Of a stretch of DNA of 64,000 nt, positions 43,499 to 52,045 are shown piece by piece. Made by a program: the position numbers and the translations under genes. The stretch is from Fodinibius sp964490705 (GTDB lineage: Bacteria; Bacteroidota; Rhodothermia; Balneolales; Balneolaceae), in the NCBI GenBank assembly GCA_964490705.1, contig CAZBCG010000004.1, positions 124,001 to 188,000 of the forward strand. Reading direction: 5' to 3'. The notes beneath the pieces are model-generated. The model saw only the letters and a list, made by a program, of their open reading frames with translations, was not told where the DNA came from and ran no database searches. Numbering within the stretch: position 1 is the stretch's first letter; every line of letters starts with the position of its first letter.

Positions 43499-44068
43499 AT
43501 GATGGCAGATCACGAAATCACCCAAGACGACCTTAATAAACTTGTTGATGACGCTTCTTATCTGCAGGATGAGGCAGAGGCGATGCAATATGTGATTGAT
43601 AACGTCCCGTATGATGAATCCCCGCCCGACGGTCGTTCTATTTCAGAATTGCTGTTGCTCATTGATCACGCACAACTTTCTTACTACCGGCCCATTGTAG
43701 AACAGGCCGTAGAAAGTGATCGTCCTACTCATTTAGATAATTTTACCCATTTCCGCGAAGATTTTGATCCGGATGAGGATAAAATGAAAGATGTCCAGAA
43801 AATTTTGCGTAAGCTGGCTAAACACCGGGCCGGGCTGGTAAATTCGATAAAAAATATATCGTTAATCGATTGGGAGACATATATATACAGAGATAATAAA
43901 GAAGTTTTATTATTTGATTTCTTGCAAGAAATGATTCGGTTTGAGCGTGGAGTACTTAAAGATATCGCAGAACAGGTCAAGGTTTTTAACCAAGAGAAAG
44001 AACGGATGCGCGAAATTGAACAACGCAGATCGCAACGCGAAAATCAGCAATCCACCGAAAATTCCTAA
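43499..44068 (+). CDS. DinB-like helical protein, function uncertain
   Basis: A soluble protein of about 189 residues, largely helical and charged. SISELLLLIDHAQLSYYRPIVEQAV in the first half and a later FDFLQEMIRFERGVLKDIAEQV resemble the DinB/YfiT four-helix fold, but the metal-binding histidines cannot be placed with certainty. The frame is open from 43457 inside nuoI, but MMADHEITQDD at 43499, just after the nuoI stop, is the natural start. It is 4 bases after nuoI and 9 before a membrane protein gene. Confidence 0.6.
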   Translation: MMADHEITQDDLNKLVDDASYLQDEAEAMQYVIDNVPYDESPPDGRSISELLLLIDHAQLSYYRPIVEQAVESDRPTHLDNFTHFREDFDPDEDKMKDVQKILRKLAKHRAGLVNSIKNISLIDWETYIYRDNKEVLLFDFLQEMIRFERGVLKDIAEQVKVFNQEKERMREIEQRRSQRENQQSTENS

Positions 44069-44077
44069 CACATATTT

Positions 44078-44701
44078 ATGGACTGGGCAACACTGGTACT
44101 TATTTTTGTAGGTGGGTATGTTGCCGTTAAGCTTATAGGGCTAGCTGAAAGCCGGGGACGCATCAAGTTTTTGGGACTGACCATCGCTGCCGTGCTATTT
44201 TTTGCCATGCAAACAGCAGCATTTATCAATAGTTTCGCAGATAGTGCAAGCGTAACCAATATATCTAACTTTATTTTCGAATGGGGACATATCACCTGTC
44301 TGGCATTTGTCCTGAGTGCCTTGGCTGTTTTCATCCGCGAATCGAAGCCGGTATTTGCCCAGTTTCCCATGCTATATACAGCATTTCCACTGTTAATTGT
44401 GATTTCATATATCCTCGTTAAAGATACATACGCCCTTAAAAACTGGCTTATTATGATCTACCAGGGCGGAGCCATAACGGTTGCTTTGCTGATGTATTCC
44501 GTTTATACATCCCGGCGCAACCAATATGCAGTGATTTTAGCAGGGGTTGTTATTTTCCTCTTTAGTTATCTGTTGTACTGGTATGTTCCAGATGTTCAAA
44601 CATCTTATAATTGGAGTTGGCAACTTTTGCTAGCCGCGGGAATGAGCACAACTCTCTGGGGATATGAAAAAGCAGAATCGACTATAATTGCTGCATCATA
44701 A
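44078..44701 (+). CDS. Multi-pass membrane protein, unknown
   Basis: A 207-residue protein with about seven hydrophobic segments and short loops, in the size range of small sensory or enzyme membrane cores. No motif or family is recognised, although the WATLVLIFVGGYVAVKL and WGHITCLAFVLSALAVF segments are well formed. It follows the DinB-like gene after 9 bases and is 26 bases before the peroxiredoxin, so it may be part of the nuoI-led transcript. Confidence 0.65.
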   Translation: MDWATLVLIFVGGYVAVKLIGLAESRGRIKFLGLTIAAVLFFAMQTAAFINSFADSASVTNISNFIFEWGHITCLAFVLSALAVFIRESKPVFAQFPMLYTAFPLLIVISYILVKDTYALKNWLIMIYQGGAITVALLMYSVYTSRRNQYAVILAGVVIFLFSYLLYWYVPDVQTSYNWSWQLLLAAGMSTTLWGYEKAESTIIAAS

Positions 44702-44727
44702 CATTAACTTGGTATTCAATATTTACA

Positions 44728-45198
44728 ATGTCTGCAAATTTGGATTCTAAGGCCCCCGATTTCGAATTGCAAGACACTAAAGGGAAGAAAGTTAGCCTTT
44801 CTAACTACCAGGGGACCAAAAATGTAGTATTACTCTTTTTTCCGCTTGCATTTTCCGGTACCTGCACCAAAGAGCTTTGTACCATACGGGAGAATATGAA
44901 ATTATATGATTCGCTTGATGCAGAAGTAATTGGCATCAGCATCGATAGTTTTTTTACGCTTAGAGAGTTTAAAAAATCTGAAAATCTAAATTTTACCTTG
45001 CTTAGCGACTTCAACAGAGAAACATCAGAAGCATACGGGGTATTAAATAATGATTTTTATGGAATGGAGGGCGTTTCGAAGCGTGCATCATTTGTAGTTG
45101 ACAAAGAGGGAACCATAAGACATCGAGAAGTTTTAGAGGATGCCAGCAATCTACCTGACTTCAAGGCTATACAAAAAACACTCCGCGAGTTGAATTAG
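44728..45198 (+). CDS. Peroxiredoxin (AhpE type)
   Basis: A thiol peroxidase that reduces hydroperoxides. The 156 residues have the peroxidatic Cys46 in PLAFSGTCTKELC, the arrangement typical of AhpE-type peroxiredoxins, with a second Cys51 close by. APDFELQDTKGKKVSLSNY is the usual start of the fold, and GVSKRASFVVDKEGTIRH the end. It is the last gene before a large AT-rich gap with a tRNA. Confidence 0.9.
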   Translation: MSANLDSKAPDFELQDTKGKKVSLSNYQGTKNVVLLFFPLAFSGTCTKELCTIRENMKLYDSLDAEVIGISIDSFFTLREFKKSENLNFTLLSDFNRETSEAYGVLNNDFYGMEGVSKRASFVVDKEGTIRHREVLEDASNLPDFKAIQKTLRELN

Positions 45199-45552
45199 GA
45201 TCCCTTAAGCTGTCGCTGCTGATTTCTTTAGTAGCAATACATTTAAGATACAGGGAAGGATGTTGATGAAACCCGCCTAGTTATGAAGTAGTTTTATTTT
45301 ACATAATATAAATTATGCGACAAGTCGAGGCTTATTTACAATAGGTGCACTTAAATAAGAATTCTGTTTATGTATAAAATCTTTAAATATGAGGATATAA
45401 ATCTGTAACTGGTTCCGATGATTATTTGCTTATCCCAAGTATGTAAATTCATGACATTAATTGTATATCTCTAGCACACACTATTTACATTGCAAAACTC
45501 TAATGAGAAATATGATTTTAATTTCTTATCATTCTCTCGAAGTAATTTACAA
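45199..45552. other. AT-rich gap upstream of the tRNA
   Basis: These 354 bases carry no credible reading frame. TTGCAA and TATGAT near 45490-45520 are 15 bases apart, so the spacing is poor for a tRNA promoter, and I do not assign one. No strong terminator after the peroxiredoxin gene is visible. Confidence 0.5.
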
Positions 45553-45625
45553 GCGGGAATAGCTCAGTTGTCAGAGCGTCAATCTACCAGATTGAAGGTC
45601 GCTGGTTCAAATCCAGCTTCCCGCT
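45553..45625 (+). tRNA. tRNA-Gly with ACC anticodon (unusual, possibly a divergent copy)
   Basis: The 73 bases fold as a cloverleaf: acceptor GCGGGAA / TTCCCGC, D stem GCTC / GAGC, anticodon stem TCAAT / ATTGA with loop CTACCAG, T stem GCTGG / CCAGC with loop TTCAAAT, discriminator T. The body is like bacterial tRNA-Gly, but positions 34-36 are ACC (45586-45588), reading GGU. Such A34 glycine tRNAs are very rare in bacteria. In the D loop the expected G19 is U, so the G19-C56 pair is lost. CCA is not encoded. A CTCTTTTTCTC tract follows. Confidence 0.85.
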
Positions 45626-46095
45626 CTTTTTCTCTCCTTTTTAATTAGAATACTTTTGAATCTGTTCTAATTTTCCATCAAAAAACTTGATTGGACAAAA
45701 AATTGTTCGCTAGAGTATCCTGAAACCATTAGGCTCAAATTTCGCTTCTAAGCGACTTAAAATTATTGTTGGACTCTTCGGTAGGCTATTTTCCACAATA
45801 ATTGCTTTTTTATCATTATCGATGAATTATTCCCAATTCTGGAAAGTTGAATGAGAAAATTTTCGGATTCATCTTTACTCTTTCACACAAACATTTGCTT
45901 GTTGCTCCCAAACACTCCAAAAAAATCCAAGATGGAAACATTTTTGGGCTATTCTATTTTATATAACTAGCACGCTTTATTAATAACAATCTGTTTATTT
46001 GGATCTCACCAAAAACATATTATAATACAGAAAACAAATGAGAGAGCAACAGACCTAATCACCATAATAAATTTGATCCCCAATCAGGAGATATT
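45626..46095. other. AT-rich gap between the tRNA and the fasciclin gene
   Basis: These 470 bases contain no recognised gene. A pyrimidine-rich CTTTTTCTCTCCTTTTT follows the tRNA and may end its transcript. The part at about 45660-45840 has several short A/T-rich inverted segments and does not code. The fasciclin promoter must lie near the end, but no box is convincing. Confidence 0.5.
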
Positions 46096-46545
46096 ATGAC
46101 CATAAATAATCAACATCGTATTCGGTTATTATTATGTGTAGCACTTTTTTGGGTAGTGAATACTGGGTACGGGCAAAATGTTGTTGACAAACTCAAATTG
46201 AACAAACAGGCCAATCATTTTGGTCAGGCGCTGGAAGATGCAAATCTTGATAAAAAGCTCAGCGAATCTGGTCCCTTTACCCTTTTTGCACCTTCAAACG
46301 AGGCATTCGATGCCCTGTCCTCAGGACAAAAGTCAAACACCAAACTTATACTCAATCACGTTTTTACTGGGATGGCTACCGAGCGAAGTCTGAAAGTGAT
46401 GTCGGATGTTACTTGCCTCAGCGGTCGCACAATTACGATTACGGAACAAAACGGCCAGTTGACTGTTGATTCTATGACGATTTTGAGTTCAAATATCAAA
46501 GCCGAAAATGGCGTTATTCACATTATCGACGGTGTTATTGAGTAG
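46096..46545 (+). CDS. Secreted fasciclin (FAS1) domain protein
   Basis: A 149-residue protein with an N-terminal signal peptide (LLLCVALFWVVNTGYG, cleavage near residue 26) and one FAS1 domain: SGPFTLFAPSNEAFDAL (about 58-74) and, near the end, IKAENGVIHIIDGVI, the two conserved FAS1 motifs. FAS1 proteins mediate adhesion or surface binding. It is transcribed alone, converging with the lipid kinase gene (4 bases apart). Confidence 0.9.
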   Translation: MTINNQHRIRLLLCVALFWVVNTGYGQNVVDKLKLNKQANHFGQALEDANLDKKLSESGPFTLFAPSNEAFDALSSGQKSNTKLILNHVFTGMATERSLKVMSDVTCLSGRTITITEQNGQLTVDSMTILSSNIKAENGVIHIIDGVIE

Positions 46546-46549
46546 CCCA

Positions 46550-47425
46550 TTACAATCCACAGATTACTTTGAGAGCAGACGGCCGTATTCGAATATCAAA
46601 AGAGTTGTCCTCAGTTGGGAGACTTTCTCCATCCGCATGGATCGCAATATCAGAATCAACTGTAACAGAGAGCGCTCTAATGCTTTTTGAATGAACCTGT
46701 GGAATCCAAGAAGCTTTTTTCAGTAAAAAAAGCGGCAGTAAAATAGGGATTAACAATTTTGGGATCGGATCAATTTGAACCAGGTTCAGCATCCCGTCGG
46801 TAATTGAAGCCTCCGGAGCAATCCAGAACGAGCCTCCCTCTACCCTTCCATTGGCAAACGTAATCATAATACTTTGCCTATTAGATTCATCTTCGTTTCC
46901 AGGTAATTGCCAGGTAAATCGCGAATGCGTAAAACTGGCCCACAGCGCCGCCACTGCATACCGTAAAAACGGTGTCAACCATTCCAATTTGTGCGCATAC
47001 TCATTAGTCAGACCGTCGAAACCGAATCCTAAGACGTTTAGGAAGATAACATCGTTGCATTGTCCCACATCAATAGTTGCTGTCGAGTGCTGGCGAAGCA
47101 TATTGAATGCACGCAGTAAATTGGTAGGAATCTGCAGCGTCTTACATAAATCATTGCCAGAGCCCAACGGAATAACACCCAATGTTTTATGGCTGTCAAC
47201 AAGCTCCGCAGCAACTTCCCGGATGGTACCATCGCCCCCGCACGCCACAAAAATGTCGTATCCGTCAAAAAGCTGTCGAACCAAGGCCTTAATATCGCCT
47301 TTCTTTTTTGATCGGAATAGGGATGCTTCCTCCCATTCGTCGATCAGCAGTTTGAGTTTGTCGATCTCAGATTCCGATCGTCCACTTCGAGCCGCGGGAT
47401 TATATATGAAAGCGTATCGTTTCAA
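46550..47425 (-). CDS. Diacylglycerol/lipid kinase family protein (YegS/BmrU type)
   Basis: A lipid kinase of 291 residues, probably acting on diacylglycerol or another lipid at the inner membrane. GGDGT (63-67), the ATP-binding core motif, and PLGSGND (86-92), a variant of PLGTGND, are present. It is the last gene of the six-gene operon and overlaps the upstream metallopeptidase gene by 4 bases (ATGA). The lipid substrate is not determined by sequence. Confidence 0.88.
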   Translation of the reverse strand: MKRYAFIYNPAARSGRSESEIDKLKLLIDEWEEASLFRSKKKGDIKALVRQLFDGYDIFVACGGDGTIREVAAELVDSHKTLGVIPLGSGNDLCKTLQIPTNLLRAFNMLRQHSTATIDVGQCNDVIFLNVLGFGFDGLTNEYAHKLEWLTPFLRYAVAALWASFTHSRFTWQLPGNEDESNRQSIMITFANGRVEGGSFWIAPEASITDGMLNLVQIDPIPKLLIPILLPLFLLKKASWIPQVHSKSIRALSVTVDSDIAIHADGESLPTEDNSFDIRIRPSALKVICGL

Positions 47426-48276
47426 GAAGGATATGAATTCAGATATGTTTTCAGAATCTTTAGACAGCGGCGGATATCATCAATAAAAACGCGTTCTCCC
47501 TTTTGATGGTACGGGAAAATTGACGGCTCAAGTGCAATTGAAACGACAGGTTTTGGGTTATTTCTGTTGAACACCTCTCCATAATGCAGGTAATCATTGG
47601 TGTTGTTATCCACCCTTATTTGGGCATCAATGCCGATAAATCGAGCTACCGTTTTGTCGGTAGCTTCAATCAATTTTTCAGATGGATCCAAATCATTCAA
47701 CTCCCAGTGCCTGGAATAAAGTGCAATGCCCGGATCCCCTTCAAAAAGCGGCGTTGTATCCAAGGTAATTACCTCTTTCGGAACCAATCTGGCCGTCGTA
47801 CAGTGCTGTGCAATACGTCTTGCGCCCATCCCGTGCTTATAACCTACACCGTTATTCCGAAGCAATTCGGGATGTTCTTTTAGGCCCTTGCTCTCTTCCA
47901 TCTCGGAAAAGAAAAACATTAAATTGGGCCAATCGTGATGCTCGGCTTGCTCAGCCAATGCCAGCATCATGCCTAAGCCGGCACAATCATCCATAGCACC
48001 CTCAACATGCTCTTCAGTAACTTCTACCGGCAATTTTTCGGGATATTCATTGCCGTAATGATTGATTTTATCGAGGTGTGCAGCTAGTGCAATGGTGGGT
48101 TGATTTGAGTCACTCCCGATTTGAAAAATGAGATTCTTGCCTTCTACTTCAATTTCTTTAGCAGATTTAATATCCTCAAATACCGACTGGATATACGGAT
48201 GCAGACGCTCCTCGTAGGTACTAAACGATGGCACCCCGGCAGTACTGGTGATATGGTGAATTGCCTGATCTATCAT
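47422..48276 (-). CDS. M20/M28/M42-like zinc metallopeptidase
   Basis: A cytosolic co-catalytic zinc aminopeptidase-like protein of 284 residues. The first metal-site motif AAHLDK has His67 and Asp69; AMDDCAG has Asp96/Asp97; and FFFSEMEESKG has Glu125 and further acidic residues. This is the pattern of M28/M42-type amidohydrolases. It could release amino acids from peptides or isopeptides. It overlaps the lipid kinase start and follows the DUF952 gene by 3 bases. Its place behind RimK-like and aspartoacylase-like genes suggests a role in the same peptide metabolism. Confidence 0.8.
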   Translation of the reverse strand: MIDQAIHHITSTAGVPSFSTYEERLHPYIQSVFEDIKSAKEIEVEGKNLIFQIGSDSNQPTIALAAHLDKINHYGNEYPEKLPVEVTEEHVEGAMDDCAGLGMMLALAEQAEHHDWPNLMFFFSEMEESKGLKEHPELLRNNGVGYKHGMGARRIAQHCTTARLVPKEVITLDTTPLFEGDPGIALYSRHWELNDLDPSEKLIEATDKTVARFIGIDAQIRVDNNTNDYLHYGEVFNRNNPKPVVSIALEPSIFPYHQKGERVFIDDIRRCLKILKTYLNSYPS

Positions 48277-48279
48277 ACG

Positions 48280-48633
48280 TCAAGCGTTAGAGCTGAACCC
48301 AATATCAAAGGTGCCGTCTTCTTCAGCTTTAATGTCAATTTTGTCAATTACAGCATTGGTACTGAGCGGTCCATAGATATGAGGAAATTTTTCACCGGCG
48401 TCATCTTCTACCTCATATTTGACATTTTCTCCCAATGTAGAAACGTCAATAACCAGCAGCAAAATTTGATCTTTGTCACCGAATAGCCGGTTGGCTGTTT
48501 CCTTTAACTGGTTGCCACTTGAACAGTGTATAAATCCTTCTTGCTCAAGGGATTCGGGTTCATACCTGCCATCATTTTGATACTCTTTCCAATCATCTCT
48601 GGTCGTAATATGAAATAATAAACTGTCGCGCAT
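48280..48633 (-). CDS. DUF952 domain protein
   Basis: A small soluble protein of 117 residues matching DUF952, with the FHITTRDDWKEY start and EGFIHCSSGNQL (about 33-44) motif. The family is widespread and of unknown function; the His and Cys in FIHCSS are conserved in my recollection and could form an active site. It is 23 bases downstream of the aspartoacylase-like gene and 3 upstream of the metallopeptidase gene. Confidence 0.85.
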   Translation of the reverse strand: MRDSLLFHITTRDDWKEYQNDGRYEPESLEQEGFIHCSSGNQLKETANRLFGDKDQILLLVIDVSTLGENVKYEVEDDAGEKFPHIYGPLSTNAVIDKIDIKAEEDGTFDIGFSSNA

Positions 48634-48656
48634 AAATATGTTATTTGTTGATTTCG

Positions 48657-49601
48657 TTATTTGTAAGCTAAGTGCAGCAAGGCATCACCTTTATGGACTA
48701 CCGGTGCATAATTGAGTCCTATTATCCGGCCATTATTAGGACAAACAGATTTAAACCGCTCGTTGCCATAGGGATCGGTAATGTGTCCCAAAACCTGGCG
48801 CTTACTCACTTTGTCGCCAAGTTGAATTTTAGGTTTAAACAAGCCTGCATATCTTGCTCTCACCCATGTCGTTTTCTTGTAAAACTCAGTTGTATGATCC
48901 GCAACCGGAGCCTCTTTTTTAAGTCCGAGATACTTCATCAGGCGCTGTGTACCGTTTATCCCCTCTTGGATACCAAATTCATCAAATCGGGTGGATTCGC
49001 CCGTCTCAAAAACCAAAATATGCCTGCCCTTCTTGTGAGCTGCTTTACGAAATGATTTGTCGATAAGTGAGGAGTGAACCACAAATGGAGGCGCAAACGC
49101 TTCGGCCAGCTCTCTGTTTTTGTTATCATCGAGTGTGCAGCGAATTTGGGGATAGTTCGACCGTGCCGCACCACCGGTATGGAAATCGATGCCATAATCT
49201 ATCTGTGGGATAATCTCATTCATCAGCGTATGGGCCAGCAGGCGTGCCAGCGATCCGCCTTTAATACCCGGGAAACTTCGATTAATATCCTTGCCGTCGG
49301 GTAGCCCGCGGACGTTTTGTATGAATCCATAGACATTGACCAACGGCAACGCGATGACACTACCCTTGTCTGGCATCAGCATATCCTGGAAGACCATCCG
49401 GCGAATAATCTCAATGCCGTTAAGCTCATCGCCATGGAGTCCTCCGGTTAACAGCAACGTGGGGCCGTCTTCCTCCGCTCGATAGACATGCACCGGCAGA
49501 TCAATATTAGTATAGGTCGGGAGTCGCGCAATATTAAGTTGAATTTCTTGCTGCTCTCCCGGATCAATCTTGTGTTTGTTGATTGTGATTGTATCAGACA
49601 T
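48657..49601 (-). CDS. Succinylglutamate desuccinylase/aspartoacylase family hydrolase
   Basis: A zinc-dependent deacylase of M14-like fold, about 314 residues. The frame is open upstream, but MSDTITINKHKI at 49601 is the natural start because it overlaps the rimK-like stop by 8 bases. Zinc residues are in GGLHGDELNG (His and Glu) and GIDFHTGG (His). The family removes acyl groups from amino acids; here it could act on N-acylglutamate or on a glutamyl peptide made by the RimK-like enzyme. The C-terminal part has a lipoyl-like beta region. Confidence 0.88.
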   Translation of the reverse strand: MSDTITINKHKIDPGEQQEIQLNIARLPTYTNIDLPVHVYRAEEDGPTLLLTGGLHGDELNGIEIIRRMVFQDMLMPDKGSVIALPLVNVYGFIQNVRGLPDGKDINRSFPGIKGGSLARLLAHTLMNEIIPQIDYGIDFHTGGAARSNYPQIRCTLDDNKNRELAEAFAPPFVVHSSLIDKSFRKAAHKKGRHILVFETGESTRFDEFGIQEGINGTQRLMKYLGLKKEAPVADHTTEFYKKTTWVRARYAGLFKPKIQLGDKVSKRQVLGHITDPYGNERFKSVCPNNGRIIGLNYAPVVHKGDALLHLAYK

Positions 49602-50517
49602 TAGGTGAGATTCTGTCCCTTTTGCGAGGGTTATTCTGTAGCTGTTTAACCTTGCGTTCGACAAATGAAATAATTCGTCCGGCTATATTTTTACCAGTGG
49701 CCGATTCTATGCCTTCCAGTCCGGGAGATGAATTTACTTCAAGAACCAGCGGTCCGCGATCGGATTGCAGCATATCAACGCCGGCAACCGAAAGTCCCAT
49801 AGCTTTGGTGGCAACCAGTGCTGCGCGGCGTTCCTCATCACTGAGCTTAATAAGCTCCCCACTTCCGCCTCGATGGATATTCGATCGAAATTCGCCCTCT
49901 ACCCCCTTTCGCTTCATCGCACCAACCACTTTACCATCCACTACAAATGCCCGGATATCTTCGCCCTTGGCTTCTTCAATGAACTCTTGCACAATAACCC
50001 GCGCCTTCATGCTGTGGAAGGCCTGAATAATAGATTCTGCCGCTTTAAAGGTGGGTGCCAATACTACGCCCACTCCCTGTGTGCCTTCCAATAACTTTAC
50101 AATTAACGGCGGACCGCCAACAGATTCAATAATCTTGCGCACCTCGGTAGAATAGTTCGTAAATACCGTTTTGGGCATGCCTACTCCTGCCCGTGCCATA
50201 ATTTGCAGGCTTCGCAACTTATCCCGTGAGCGTACCAGTGCCTGTGATTCAACGGCAGTAAACACTTTCATCATCTCAAACTGCCGAACCACAGCTGATC
50301 CATAAAACGTAACGGACGCTCCTATTCGAGGAATTACAGCATCTACCCCGGCTACTTTGGTCCCTCGATAATAGATACAGGGATTATCCTTTTCACTAAC
50401 AATATCACATTTTAAATGATCGAGAACCGTCGCTTCATGTCCGGCTTCTTCGATAGCCTCTGTCAGCCGCGATGTAGAATACAGTTTAGAGTTTCGAGAA
50501 AGAACAACTATGTGCAT
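49594..50517 (-). CDS. rimK: RimK-like alpha-L-glutamate ligase (ATP-grasp)
   Basis: An ATP-grasp ligase of 307 residues. In known relatives RimK adds glutamates to the C-terminus of ribosomal protein S6 or makes poly-alpha-glutamate. The N-terminal domain has RNSKLYSTSRL and IPRIGAS motifs, and the ATP-grasp core has LIVKLLEGTQGVGVVL and a VLEVNSSPGLEGIE metal-site segment. It is 5 bases downstream of the RimB-like protease gene and overlaps the aspartoacylase-like start, as in known rimB-rimK loci. Confidence 0.9.
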   Translation of the reverse strand: MHIVVLSRNSKLYSTSRLTEAIEEAGHEATVLDHLKCDIVSEKDNPCIYYRGTKVAGVDAVIPRIGASVTFYGSAVVRQFEMMKVFTAVESQALVRSRDKLRSLQIMARAGVGMPKTVFTNYSTEVRKIIESVGGPPLIVKLLEGTQGVGVVLAPTFKAAESIIQAFHSMKARVIVQEFIEEAKGEDIRAFVVDGKVVGAMKRKGVEGEFRSNIHRGGSGELIKLSDEERRAALVATKAMGLSVAGVDMLQSDRGPLVLEVNSSPGLEGIESATGKNIAGRIISFVERKVKQLQNNPRKRDRISPNV

Positions 50518-50522
50518 GCAAA

Positions 50523-50984
50523 TTATTTTTTAGATGATTCCATTTCTTGTTGTGAACAATACTTCTGCGATACATCAACCAGAAATCGGCCGTTAATCAG
50601 CTTGCGTCCCACCAATACGGGATAGCGCATCTCTGATCGATCAGTCAATGAAAGTTCGGCCGTCAGCAGCTTATCAAAAATACGCACCTTTGTTTTTACC
50701 ACATATCGTTCCTCGGTAGATCCGTTCGAGCTCTTCACCGTCTTTTTTCGATGGATGGGCAGTTCAAACAGCTTCTCGTTATATGTCTCGTGGGATGGAT
50801 CGAGCAGGTTAAATTTTACCATCTCCTGTCCCTCTTTTTCATACGCAGTAATGTGATGGCAGTGCAAACTCGAGGTATAAGCTCCGGTATCAATTTTGGC
50901 ATCGATATCAAAAAGATTCCATTCCGGAAAGTCGATACTCTCGAGTCGACCGATTACCTTCAGTTTTTTCGTGGATTTTGCCAT
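50523..50984 (-). CDS. RimB-like retropepsin-type protease (ATP-dependent zinc protease family)
   Basis: A 153-residue protein with the aspartic protease motif IDTGAYTSSLH (Asp32-Thr33-Gly34) and the LVGRKLI segment of PF05618-type proteins. These are annotated as ATP-dependent zinc proteases, though the DTG motif fits a retropepsin fold. In pseudomonads the RimB relative cuts glutamates added by RimK. It heads the six-gene minus-strand unit, 155 bases from the divergent acid phosphatase gene. Confidence 0.85.
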   Translation of the reverse strand: MAKSTKKLKVIGRLESIDFPEWNLFDIDAKIDTGAYTSSLHCHHITAYEKEGQEMVKFNLLDPSHETYNEKLFELPIHRKKTVKSSNGSTEERYVVKTKVRIFDKLLTAELSLTDRSEMRYPVLVGRKLINGRFLVDVSQKYCSQQEMESSKK

Positions 50985-51139
50985 TTTGCATCTTGTTAAT
51001 GCATCACGAATTGCTATTGCTTAAGTATAGCGGTTTTTAAGCATTGTATCATCTGAAAGCTTTGTGAAATATATTCGAAAAGAAACTTCAGTTTTCGTTA
51101 ATATTAGCATCTCAATTAGATATAGAAAAACCCAATAGT

Positions 51140-51940
51140 ATGTCTGATCACCTTACGAAATTGAGCATCCCCCTGTTTATGCTTTCACTATTTGCTATGG
51201 CCTGCAGTTCTTCTTCGAACACCCTTCATCATCCAACAACAAGTGCCACATTGTGGGTCCAAAATGCAGCCGAATATGAGGCGCTGAGCAGGTCGATCTA
51301 TCGCACTGCATCTTCAAATCTGGCGCTGGCGCTCGAAGATTCATACTGGACGGCCTATCCCGAGCAGTCAAATGAAGATCTCAGGTCTAAACCTCCTGCT
51401 ATCATTTTGGATGTGGATGAGACCGTGCTCGACAATTCGCCATTTCAAGCGCGGATGATCAAGCAAAACAGCAGCTTTGATCCCGAAAAGTGGAATGCCT
51501 GGGTCATGGAAGCTAAAGCCGAACCGGTTCCGGGCGCTCTTGCATTTACCAAACTTGCCGCCCAAAAAGAAGTAACCATTTTTTACCTGACTAATCGCGA
51601 AGCCAAAGTAGAAGAAGGAACTCGTCAAAATCTAACACAACTTGGTTTTCCATTATCTGAAAATGAAGATCGCATCCTAAGTAATAATGAACGGTCTAGC
51701 TGGACGTCCGCCAAAACAGAACGACGAGCGTATGTAGCCCAGAATTATCGCATTATTATGTTATTTGGGGATAACCTTAATGATTTTATTTTAGCGGAAG
51801 ATACGTCCCGGGCCAAACGAGAACAGCTGGTAGAGACGCATCAAAAGAAATGGGGACGCAAGTGGTTTATGTTGCCCAATCCGGTGTATGGATCGTGGGA
51901 ATCAGCGCTGGCTTCCACCCGCGAATTGGTCTTAGCATAG
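51140..51940 (+). CDS. Lipoprotein acid phosphatase / 5'-nucleotidase, e(P4) family (HAD)
   Basis: An outer-membrane lipoprotein phosphatase of the class B/C HAD group, 266 residues. The lipobox FAMAC places Cys22 after a signal sequence. HAD motif I is LDVDETVLDN with Asp91 and Asp93; motif II is near FYLTNRE, and GDNLNDF holds a later acidic pair. Relatives such as Haemophilus e(P4) dephosphorylate NMN and nucleotides in the periplasm. It is monocistronic and divergent from the RimB-like gene. Confidence 0.9.
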   Translation: MSDHLTKLSIPLFMLSLFAMACSSSSNTLHHPTTSATLWVQNAAEYEALSRSIYRTASSNLALALEDSYWTAYPEQSNEDLRSKPPAIILDVDETVLDNSPFQARMIKQNSSFDPEKWNAWVMEAKAEPVPGALAFTKLAAQKEVTIFYLTNREAKVEEGTRQNLTQLGFPLSENEDRILSNNERSSWTSAKTERRAYVAQNYRIIMLFGDNLNDFILAEDTSRAKREQLVETHQKKWGRKWFMLPNPVYGSWESALASTRELVLA

Positions 51941-51982
51941 GCATAACGCTTACACCGGAGGGGGATACTGAGTGGCCGTAAA

Positions 51983-52015
51983 TAAAAACATCCCGGCAAC
52001 AACATACCGGGATGT
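51983..52015 (-). terminator. Intrinsic terminator for the coiled-coil gene (minus strand)
   Basis: ACATCCCGG (51988-51996) and CCGGGATGT (52007-52015) form a 9-bp stem with a ten-base loop. Read on the minus strand the stem is followed by TTTTTATTT, so it terminates transcription coming from the coiled-coil gene that ends at 52046. It has no T-run on the plus strand. Confidence 0.85.
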
Positions 52016-52045
52016 GCAATACCAATACCTATCAGAATTGGTTAT

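Noticed and set aside
45486..45520. TTGCAA/TATGAT promoter for the tRNA gene
   Set aside because: The spacer is about 15 bases, short of the usual 16-18, and AT-rich DNA yields such matches by chance.
46851..47486. 211-codon plus-strand frame opposite the lipid kinase and metallopeptidase genes
   Set aside because: Covers conserved motifs of the two minus-strand genes and shows no domain or sensible start context.
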